From Paenibacillus nuruki (GTDB lineage: Bacteria; Bacillota; Bacilli; Paenibacillales; Paenibacillaceae), in the NCBI RefSeq assembly GCF_001721045.1, contig NZ_MDER01000038.1, positions 62,001 through 126,000 of the forward strand: a DNA stretch of 64,000 nt, written 5' to 3'. Both the position numbers and the translations under genes were made by a program. Position 1 is the stretch's first letter, and every line of letters begins with the position of its first letter. Below, one piece after another: positions 22,201 through 27,600 of the stretch. Below the pieces are notes generated by a model. That model had not been told where the DNA came from and did not search any database. It saw only the letters and a list, made by a program, of their open reading frames with translations.

Positions 22201-24580
22201 TTGCACTTTTTAAAGCAGTCATTGCGATTTCAATATAACTTCCATTGGAAGCTAGACTATTTAATCCTTTTTGAAGAGCATCGCCTGATAAAGTGTTAAG
22301 AATAATATCCACGCCTTGACCGTTTGTAAGCTGTTTAATCTGTTTTTCAAAATCGACTTCTCTATAATTGATCACATGATCTACACCTATAGATAATAAA
22401 TAATCCAACTTGTGTTGTGAGCCTGCTGTGGCATAGATTTCAGCCCCATAGTGTTTAGCCAGCTGAATAGCGACCAGACCAACTCCTCCGGTGGCAGTCT
22501 GAATTAATATCCGTTGCTTGGGTCTGATCTGTACTTTGCCAAAAGCAGCAATAACAGTCATAGCGACAACAGGTAAAGAACAAGCTTCTGCAAAAGAAAG
22601 CGTAGATGGTTTGGCAAACACTTGAGATGCTTTACATGTAATAGCTGTTGCATGGGCTCCCATATGTTCGCTAGCAAAAAAGACAACGTCTTCTCCAGAA
22701 CGAATATGTGTCACTTGTGCCCCTACATCGACTACAATTCCTGCGGCTTCAAAACCAGGTGTAAATGGATAGGGAGGCATTGTAGGATACATCCCTTTTA
22801 CGCTTAATAAATCACCAAAATTTAAAGAAAACGCGCGTACAGCGATACGAACTTCATCTTCTTTAAGTGCTGGTACTTCATGCGCTTGAATAGATAATTC
22901 TTGAATATCGGATGGTCGATGAAGTACAACTTGATAAAAAGAGGTATCAGAAGCGTTAGGAGTTATTGTATGCTCCTCTGAAATAATTCGGTTTATGGGT
23001 GAAGAATTATATTTGGTATCCTCTTTTGAAGGTTGTACAGATACACTTACTTTGCTAGGAGTTAGATTATCTTGAATCGTTGAAACAGGTTCACTCGCTT
23101 CAGACGAATCTTTAGCCACTTGTAACATCTGTTTGAAATGAGCAGAATATTCTTCTAATAAGTACTCTACCAACAAATCAACATTGTTGTAATCAAACAA
23201 TACGGTAGTCTGTAGAGATAATTGACCACGCTTATTGATTAAATTAACCAGATGTACAGCAATAATAGAATCGACTCCATATTCAGCAAAGCTACGATCA
23301 TTTTGAATACGATCTGTATTGATTTTGAGATCCTCTGCTATACTTCCGCGAACGATATCACTGACAAAGTCCAGCACCGCTTGATCTGTTACAGCATTAA
23401 CACTAGCATCTTCTTTAGCTTGCTTTCTCATAAAAGTATGGTTAGGTGGAATTATAGGTATATCGACTTCCGGTATGATATTATTTCGAGCATGAATAAC
23501 AATTCCATCGCTTTGAGAAGCAATAATTTGTTGCTTGAACATTACCGCTTCTGATGCAGGATATGTAATCGTGTGAAAACCTTCGCGTTTTAATATTTTT
23601 TTCCAAGAGTCAGCTGATAGTGCAGGTGATCCACTAATACGTAAAGCTTTATCTTCATAAGCCCACCATCCTTCAAGTAATCCAAACGTCAGATGATTGA
23701 TTAACGACTTATCTGTGATTTCATTCACAAGTAACATCCCATTTTTCTTTAGAGTGGTTTTAACAGTTTGCACAGTATGACGAATATTTTGGGTTGTATG
23801 CAGAACATTACTGGCAATAATAAGATCATATGCACCCAGATCAACGCCTTGACTAGCAAATGACTTTTTCAAATCAATAATTTGATAGTTCAAATAAGGT
23901 ACAGACGGTCCATACTTTTGTTCTGCATGCATCAAGAATGCTTTTGAAATATCGCTATACACATATTCCTCTATATGACTTTCCCATATTTTTAAATGTT
24001 CAAAAACTACTTCACTTGTTCCCCCCGTTCCTGCTCCTATTTCTAAAATACGTACTTTTCTGCCCGCTTGTGCACACTTTTCAACATAAGCAGAGGCAGA
24101 TTCTGCAAGTACAGTATTGAAGTAATCTGCTGTAGAATGATGTTTGTAAATACCTTCTACCAGTTGCATAGAAGATTCAGGAAACATAATTTCAGTAGCT
24201 AATCTGTCTCCTTGCAAAATAGAAGGTAGATTACGCAACATACGATCCACTAACTGGACTTGAGCTTGAAGATCCGGGTTTTGTAACCAGCCAGAAAGTT
24301 GTTTTTCCCATTTGTCCCAATAGCGATCTACTACTTGTTTATATATGTTCGTGTCTTTTAAGTTATCTTTATGAGTAGGCAATAACTGAACTTGAGCTTG
24401 AAGCATTGCAATACTTTCCACTAACCATTGAGGATAAAATGATAATGTACCTTTTTGCCATACAAAATCTTTATTCAAACAACCTGTAGCATGCAACTGG
24501 CACCACAATAGTTGGATTAAAAGTTCATTGACAGCTTCCATTTGTTGATTTGCTGATTCCATCATCTTGAAGTTTTTCAT
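7247..24580 (-). CDS. trans-AT polyketide synthase B (MT-ACP-ER-KS-DH-KR-ACP-KS-DH-KR-MT-ACP-KS-DH-KR)
   Basis: A 5777-residue megasynthase. I place the start at the ATG at 24578-24580, nine bases after AAGGAG; an upstream in-frame ATG at 24610 lacks such a site. Domains (approximate residues): C-methyltransferase 1-370 (LEIGAGTGGT near 180); ACP Ser438; zinc-free MDR enoyl reductase 549-874 (TATGGVG); KS 897-1313 (Cys1060); DH 1504-1727; KR 1990-2210; ACP Ser2310; KS 2417-2850 (Cys2590, ETACSSS); DH 3044-3267; KR 3551-3787; C-methyltransferase 3841-4170; ACP Ser4265; KS 4377-4816 (Cys4552, DTMCSSS); DH 5018-5237; KR 5491-5704. All KS domains keep Cys and both His. The N-terminal MT-ACP-ER finishes the module begun on PKS C, and the C-terminal KS-DH-KR uses the ACP at the start of PKS A. 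The first DH has lost the YGxxxQ motif seen in the other DHs (LGESLK). No AT domains. Confidence 0.95.
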   Translation of the reverse strand: MKNFKMMESANQQMEAVNELLIQLLWCQLHATGCLNKDFVWQKGTLSFYPQWLVESIAMLQAQVQLLPTHKDNLKDTNIYKQVVDRYWDKWEKQLSGWLQNPDLQAQVQLVDRMLRNLPSILQGDRLATEIMFPESSMQLVEGIYKHHSTADYFNTVLAESASAYVEKCAQAGRKVRILEIGAGTGGTSEVVFEHLKIWESHIEEYVYSDISKAFLMHAEQKYGPSVPYLNYQIIDLKKSFASQGVDLGAYDLIIASNVLHTTQNIRHTVQTVKTTLKKNGMLLVNEITDKSLINHLTFGLLEGWWAYEDKALRISGSPALSADSWKKILKREGFHTITYPASEAVMFKQQIIASQSDGIVIHARNNIIPEVDIPIIPPNHTFMRKQAKEDASVNAVTDQAVLDFVSDIVRGSIAEDLKINTDRIQNDRSFAEYGVDSIIAVHLVNLINKRGQLSLQTTVLFDYNNVDLLVEYLLEEYSAHFKQMLQVAKDSSEASEPVSTIQDNLTPSKVSVSVQPSKEDTKYNSSPINRIISEEHTITPNASDTSFYQVVLHRPSDIQELSIQAHEVPALKEDEVRIAVRAFSLNFGDLLSVKGMYPTMPPYPFTPGFEAAGIVVDVGAQVTHIRSGEDVVFFASEHMGAHATAITCKASQVFAKPSTLSFAEACSLPVVAMTVIAAFGKVQIRPKQRILIQTATGGVGLVAIQLAKHYGAEIYATAGSQHKLDYLLSIGVDHVINYREVDFEKQIKQLTNGQGVDIILNTLSGDALQKGLNSLASNGSYIEIAMTALKSAKAIDLSQMGSNQSFYSLDLRKLSLEQPERLVEYYNEMLDWVAKGIIVPHIGQLFRFDQLQEAYRNIENRENIGKIVVTIPEEWQYHVVPQSKPKPALSSNQDIHSREPIAIIGISGRFAGSNTPDELWKHLEQGTDLIQRVSRWDLSQYYDADQEYCDQGSFLDDISTFDPLFFNISGQEAIYMDPQQRIFLEESWKALEDAGYAGHSIKGQKCGVYVGCTSSDYPTLVGDNPPPQSFWGKAGSIIPARIAYYLDLQGPAIAVDTACSSSLVAIHLACQALWANEINMALAGGVFLQSTPQFYLDSNRAGMLSLEGRCHTFDEKADGFVPGEGAGTIVLKRLHEALEDGDHIYGVIQGSGINQDGTTNGITAPSAKSQTRLEQQVYDSFNINPAHIQMVEAHGTGTKLGDPIEYQALTKAFSTYTNEQEYCAIGSIKTNIGHLATAAGIAGILKIVLSLKNKKIPASLHLEKGNANISFSDSPFYVNTTTKEWEVPIDQARRAAISSFGFSGTNAHMVIEEAPQTGAQSQVSKAGYLIVLSARTEQQLRQQAQQLLSWNMNHTADCAAISYTLLSGRQHLNHRLACIVQSQQELTTYLQQWLDQGESPEVTVGQVNRSENREQLSFKKYAADCIQKCQQAKQDASYLEYLVAVKDVFVQGYEWNLGDIFAKEEQHRIPLPTYPFAKNQYWVPALSTPAARFTSSKSVAVESIHPLLHKNTSDLQQQKYTSIFTGNEFFFRDHIVQGNKVLPGVAHLEWIRAAVTEAIGGIPDHQIIQLKNIVWTSPLHLEIDPFIAHIDIYVESNGDLSFEIYSDSTENRDRLVYSQGSASIIEQAPPTAIDIVHLQHQYSISPISANQFYEQSQKNGITLGESLKGIEVVYTKATEDHEVLARLKMPVDQLPDKELYQLHPSMMDSALQVAIGYTIGTVSNPLYQGKSTLPFTLQKLEIFQPCLPEMWVWARYSAGSTANDKIHKLDIDLCDNEGHICVRFSGFTPRTLEHAITASSDHHDSMLLTPTWTEQTVLSHSDHTNRNIHHIIVLAPSFASIYNDIRTSMPHVHCIILQEEEIAYVTTEEQNAHLFTSCTVQLIDVLKQSISNSSENILLQLIVPNKGKYHTLLGLAATLQTAQQEYSKFKTQCIQVGLQETAINVLHKIKDNQNESVSIVRYDNQIRYIRDWNKWEPTLSEESQLPWKDQGHYLITGGLGGLGYIFAQEIIQQTNQVTLIIVGRSPLDHFMQAKLDQLQHHQAQIHYLVADITIAEDVTTMIDQIRSICGELHGIIHSAGIHRDHYIQHKVNEEIEEVLAPKVHGTLLLDQVSADMPLDFFVLFSSLASVVGNTGQADYATANAFMDIFASERNHKVTYQQRSGKTLSLNFPLWEDGGMQLNTVERTRIRKQLGMIPMDADTGIQLFYKAIKSSQDQVVVLHGDTDKLQSLLQPFVAESLTEQHASTILHHDSTPSILDPFIEGKSEMNSTPLIEKMQSALIQIVSHMLKVSSKDIYPDVELNEYGFDSISFTDFSNQLNEKYHLDLTPTVFFEYSTLHTLAKHLVTTYAVQLTSTLMPNVQRKVPFTSDSTKTVDNGLKQEAESVNSRSIPTTRSRFQKPVETETSYQPVSSTDQSPDPVAIIGMSGRFPMAEDIHALWENLIEGKDCISEIPADRWDWKAYYGDPYQEKNKTNIKWGSFIDGVADFDPMFFGISPREAELMDPQQRLMMMYIWKAIEDAGYAPSSLSGSKMGIFVGTANSGYSHLLSQANTEIEGYSSTGSVSSVGPNRMSFFLNVNGPSEPIETACSSSLVALHRAVQAIHNGDCDTAVVGGVNTILDPDYHISFNKAGMLSQDGRCKTFSDQVNGYVRGEGVGMIFIKRLKDAEQAGDHIYGLIRGTSENHGGRATSLTAPNPRAQADLIKSVYSRAHVDPATISYIEAHGTGTPLGDPIEINGLKMAFNELGYDAASNTATCGLGSIKTNIGHLELAAGIAGIIKVLLQMKHQTLVKTVHFEQLNPYIQLEQSPFYIVDTNRSWVPLQDEQGNVLPRRAGVSSFGFGGVNTHVLVEEYVPSSLNTDSSAHEESVLIVLSARNEQRLREQAKQLRIAMQSDRYTDHELERIAYTLQVGREAMEERLAIRVSSIHELITQLNNYIEQTDSTLWNDHMYVGQVKRDQEVLEFLTADEDMQETVQRWMQKGKYHKLLKLWVKGMDIDWATMYIDRSLQRISLPTYAFENKRYWIPNELTIDSNQNTTANESNMIHPLLHHNTSTLIQQRFTSTFTGKEFFLDDHVIKGQRILPGVAYLEMARASVVQALELYEHQESMIVFKNVTWVRPIAVDKEPVQIHIQLIPQNDQVLHYEIYSQQDDALTTLYNQGTVTVVPTTKEHKEIDISSLIQKCDQQMIIGEECYASFKQVGLYYGPAQQALQNIYVGHQQAIAQLSLPPTVSHTEEQYILHPSMMDAAIQACIGLPSLGYDSVTPFALDEMRIYQSCTSTMWAWVRYQDTPEQQKSLDKVDIDICNEQGELCIELKGLSILHLSHHQDDVQHTVSAPPVGALMQYPVWDSVIPEFTASHILPSTHVLCIGETPALWLNLIQDYPQIRYAQLEIDADVDQITALLEKEPVIDHIVWSISNTIHLDLLHVPVHQPSKGIIQIFRILKSLLQLGYGEKDLAWTIVTAYTQPLSVNENVYAEHAGIAGLVGSLAKEYSNWNIQHVDMEDHFDIATCDLLTLPADLEGNTWLYREKQWYRQQLMIVDAPKESVTSFQQNGVYVVIGGAGGIGEVWSQYMINTYNARIVWIGRRPLNPQIQNKIDLLGQQGIAPLYISADASNLQSLTEAYQTIKQSYSSINGMIHSAVGVMDASLSHMQEEHFQASLSAKIDISLAMMQVFAKEPLEIVLFFSSMSSFSKPIGQSSYAAGCTFTDTFAYEMRKQFEFPIKVISWGYWGEIGIAEKVPTAFKQRLIQSGVGFIEPKEAMQAIEYLVGNAIDHMTFIRTTQPDAVITTHADEQLWIAPEVNAIAIETLQRDYKDHAKVNSLMQTMQIFDQELETLLAHLLYYQLQQAQCLEHHNEVIEVYERWLDHSRLMLKQKNIDDLYGSTEQLWIQWEHRKEVWIQHPDLRAQVVLVDTMLKHLPDIIKGKVLATDIMFPDASMSLLENLYKNNAVADYFNEKLADTVVSYIQARLQHDPSASIRILEAGAGTGGTSSIVLKKLKPYTDAIAEYAYTDLSKAFLNRAEMMFGQDHSYLKYQLFNVEQPVQEQSLSIGSYDIVIAANVLHATQNINRTAKHIHSLLKRNGLLLLNELNRSTLFSHLTFGLLEGWWMYEDASIRILGSPVLDEHHWRTALEYTGFHTVTFPTKSAQPLGQQIIVAASQGLIRLPRSQSNNLLLNNMDKKTMEQARTINTTSMEQDISHPHEHQENVQINLNLATEEPITEEQMLQHSKPYFQQLIGDLVKLPYDQIDISEPLEKYGIDSILIVQLTNKLRKHFDSINSTLFFEHQSLLALMKYFIKEHQQQLIELLEINPSQSTRVASTSLLTNNSSKVISDKGYRKLRMPVQEMQAQEPTVPPVAQSVSSAHSTSPIQQEPIAIIGMSGRYPQADNLEQYWYNLEHGIDCISEIPEERWSIEGFYNPDRKHAVAQGQSYSKWGGFINGFADFDPLFFKLSPREAINMDPQERIFLQSVWESLEDAGHTREKLTEHYKSRVGVFAGITKTGYNLYGPELWKQGSDLFPMTSFSSVANRVSYLLDLHGPSKPVDTMCSSSLTAIHEACESIRSGACELAIAGGVNLYLHPSNYIGLCAQQMLAADSQCKSFAEQADGFVPGEGVGVLLLKPLSKAIADGDAIHAIIRGTGINHGGKTNGYMVPNPTAQANLIRDTMDRAGIHAQEISYIEAHGTGTALGDPIEVSGLTKAFRIDTQEQQYCAIGSVKSNMGHLESAAGIAGITKIILQMKHKKIAPTLHATRLNPEIPFEQTPFAVQQHLSDWKRPQINIEGQLKEVPRIAGISSFGAGGSNAHVILEEYIAQPTELQSQSEPIDLQPTMIVLSARQSEQLIERARQLLSFLEHAVSSHSSLTDIAYTLQVGREAMEERVAWMVHSVSDLQSKLTSFIQQPDEHMPNYYKGTVKRLFDMTSMFDSEEHMQQIINDYYLQGQYDALLELWIQGVPIHWSALNRSVTSNIVHLPAYPFVKEKYWLAPMQTETDIAISDQDRERNASTVIDKMVLHPLLHRNTSQLSEQRFTSIFNGQEFFFADHVVNGNNILPGVAYLEMVREAIAQSTSTSLDRTLWSLENIIWATPIRMEDRELAVHVALYAEDENHIQYEVYTEQESHHVTTRTIHNQGRAVQQSLTDAPILDLATIQKSVKEEIIATTCYEKFEQMGLYYGERLQSISSLQIGTMGVLAPLNIPKMLEASLSSYVLHPSMMDGALQASIGLIVGSHHSADRSNAPLLPFALEQIRIFSACSASMWSYIRYSEGSDPMDKVQKLDIDICHENGEVCASLKGFTSKRLESLQAPLYPKETIMLVPEWLEQDTVTVPEISFHQHIIMVCSPATHIAEQIRRELPDALCIQLGCDGNQPLEQRFGTAALEAFTQVQRLLQSKPEGSILVQLVVVHDQDYQLYTALSGMLKTAELEKPKLIVQMIELDGLAAAFDPVDKLCECRDSAGDTHISYHNYRRYIATWQEFVPSATSIKQAWKDQHVYLITGGMGGIGYLIAQDIAQSVTEPILIITGRSMLDKEIQTKIDKLQEYGAQAFYYVSDITNREEVSTLMNTIQKEFGRLNGIIHSAGVLKDSFMIRKTPEEWNNVLEAKVNGTIYLDQYSQLFELDFFVLFSSLAGVLGNIGQSDYATANAFMDQYAHYRNKLVHTAKRTGHTLSINWPLWEQGGMQMDTQRSTSMKEISGMLPIDQSTAIDALHQALQHEQSQIVVMYGNGVQIRSFMDVDKGRDLDVQDQYFLEMFDHIQSGQYSLDQLLEQHNQSKPF

Positions 24581-24619
24581 GTCTGAGCACTCCTTTTTAT
24601 TGCAACCCAAACAAAACGA

Positions 24620-27600
24620 TTATTGATATACCATAATCGTTTTGTTGTTGTTCCATAATGGCAACTCTGGTTGTCCTATCGTCTCAATCATTACAAGCTG
24701 ATCTAAAGTATTTGTTAAAAGTAACTCAAGGGCTTGATTAGCTTCTGGTGGCTCAATAGAACCAATTCCTTTGTTTGCCATACTCTGTTGAACTTCTGGA
24801 GATACAACGGATCCAACATTTCCCCAATATCCCCAGTTCATCACTTTAACTGCACATGAGAAAGACTGTGATAATTGACGGGCAAAAGCATCCATATACG
24901 TACAACCCGCTACATAATTACTTTGTCCTGGTAATTTCATAAATGAATTTAAAGAAGAAAAAAATAACACAAAATCTAATGATTCTTTAGCGAATACCTG
25001 TGCCATATTTACACTGATATTTAATTTGGGTGCAAGCCCTTTACAGAATTGTTGCTCATCCATATTTGCCAAACTACGATCAGACAAGACCAGAGCAGAA
25101 TGAATGACTCCATCAATACGATTATAATGTTGCTTGATCTGCTGATATGCTAGCTGTAATTGATTAATATCTGTAGCATCCCCCGAAATATATAAAGGCT
25201 GTGGTCCCCAACGAGCCAGTCGATCTAACTGAGCTTGAATCTGTTGATTTTTTTCTTTTCTTCCTATCCATATCACATGGGCATTATACTTACGAATCAT
25301 ATATTCGCTCCATACTTCACCTATTCCGCCAGAACCACCAATAATCACGTAGACTCCACCTTGACGATATATCGTAGATGTGGTGTTTTGTTCATATTCG
25401 ACAGCTAGTAATTCCTGACGATACCATTCATGTTCACGAAATAGATAAGCATCTCCTTGCGGATCAGGTGCAAGAGATAAAATACTTTCAATTGGAATAT
25501 CTGCTCCTATTTCCATATCCACTAGACGAATATGCCAGTGACTATATTCTTTGGCAAGCGATCCAATATATCCATGTAATGCAGCTTGTGCGGGATTAAT
25601 AGCATCAAATGGATGGATACTTTGTGCTTGATAGGTGAGTACAGTTACATGTAATGATCGGCTCCCATAACCAAGTGCTAACAAACTTTTAACGAAGCGA
25701 AAAAATAGAAGAACTTCTTTTTCTTGAAAAGTGATACTTTGTTGCTCACTGGCATATGGCATAGATTCCGAAGAAGCAGACCATATGATATGATCGATTT
25801 CTTTGAATATAGATAACTGATTATTTATGCCATCAATCGATTGATTAGGATCTAGAGACACTATATTTATATTTGGAATATACTGTGACCACATTTCTGA
25901 CATGCTAGATTGATTATGGATATAAACGACAGTTTCTATAGACTCCGATAAATCTGTTGTAGGAATACTGTCGAGCATCTCCCACACTGGCGTAAACATC
26001 ATTGTTGCTGTATTTGAAGTCGCCCGAGTATCTGTACTTGTATAAGGCTGCTCGGTAGTATGATCGGATTGCATGCGACGTGTAACAAATTCTTTTAATC
26101 GTATACATACGGTTCCTTGCTGATTGCAAATATTAATATCCAATCTAGGCATAGGATCATGAGAATGACTACCTGCACTGTATTGAATATGCACCCACAT
26201 CTCTGGATCACAGTTCTCTACTACTTCGAGCCTTTGTAGAGCAAAAGGAAGAGACGGTACACTCATAGATGTATCAAATCCTGTAGTTAATCCTATAGAA
26301 GCTTGCAACGCCCCATCAAGCAGAGCAGGGTGAAGAATATAAGGTTGAATTGTATTTTTAAATACATCTGGTAAAGATAATTTAGCTATCAGTTGATTCG
26401 AACCTAAAGATACATGCTGTATGGTCTGATGAGCAACACCATAGGATAATCCCATCGCAGTAAATGCTCTGTAACATTCAGCAGCAGACCATTGTTTTAG
26501 CTGACAATCTTGTTGAATAGACTGGATATCGATGACTTCCTTTTGCAATGCAATATCAAATGTCGCTCTACCTTGACTACATAAGCGCCATTCTTGTTGA
26601 TCTTGCTCACTATAAATCTCATAACTAATCTCTTCTACATGTTCCAATTGCAGATTAATATGCACTGATTTAGGCGCATGTTCGATAGAAATAGGATTCG
26701 CCCATACTATATGAGTTAATGCAAAAGACAAAGGCAGTTCAGTATTCGAACCTCTTGATAAAGGCATAGAGTGTTTGACTGCTTGTAAAGCCATTTCCAA
26801 ATGAGCTGCTCCAGGCAATACTGCTATACCTTGTACTTGATGATGTTCTAAGAAAAATTCTTTTCCGCTAAATATAGATGTAAACTTCTGTTCTTGTAGT
26901 CTTGAATCATTATGATGTAATAAAGGATGAAGTAATTCTGCTTTAGTATCAGATTGAAACTGTAATGGGGTATCTATACTAGATACCGTTTCTGCTGGCT
27001 TATACCAATACTTTTCTTTGGCAAATGGATATACCGGTAAAGACATGCGTTGCGGGCGAGTCTCATTATCGTTATAGGCTAACGACCAATTGATATCTAC
27101 ACCCTGTACCCATAACTCTAATAATTGAGGATATTTTCTTTTGCGAATCCATGATGTCAGGGTAGCTTGCATATCCTCGTCTGACCATTGCGCTTTTATT
27201 GACTTACTATTTGTAGCATCGCCTTTATACACATTTGTAGATGTATCAATAGGATCAAGGCTCTGTTTTATATGTTGTTTCAATTCATCTATAGAGGACA
27301 CTAGGATAGCCAGACGAAACTCCATTGCTTCCCTGCCAACTTGTAAAGTATAGGCTATATTAGATAATTGATTCTCATCTAGAGAAGAGCGTTCCAATTG
27401 TTGAAGCAAGCGTTTTGTTACTACCTGTAGCCGTTCTTCTGTACGAGCAGACAACAGAATAGCTACAGGACTGTTAGAATCCTGAGATACATAGACTGGT
27501 CGTTGCACAGATGTAGGAATATATTCTGCAACAACAAGATGTGCATTTGCTCCCCCTGCACCAAAAGAAGAAATACCCGCTATTCTCGGTATTTCTTCTT

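Noticed and set aside
24581-24610. Longer N-terminus for PKS B starting at 24610
   Set aside because: The extra ten codons contain the ribosome site for the ATG at 24580 and have no site of their own.
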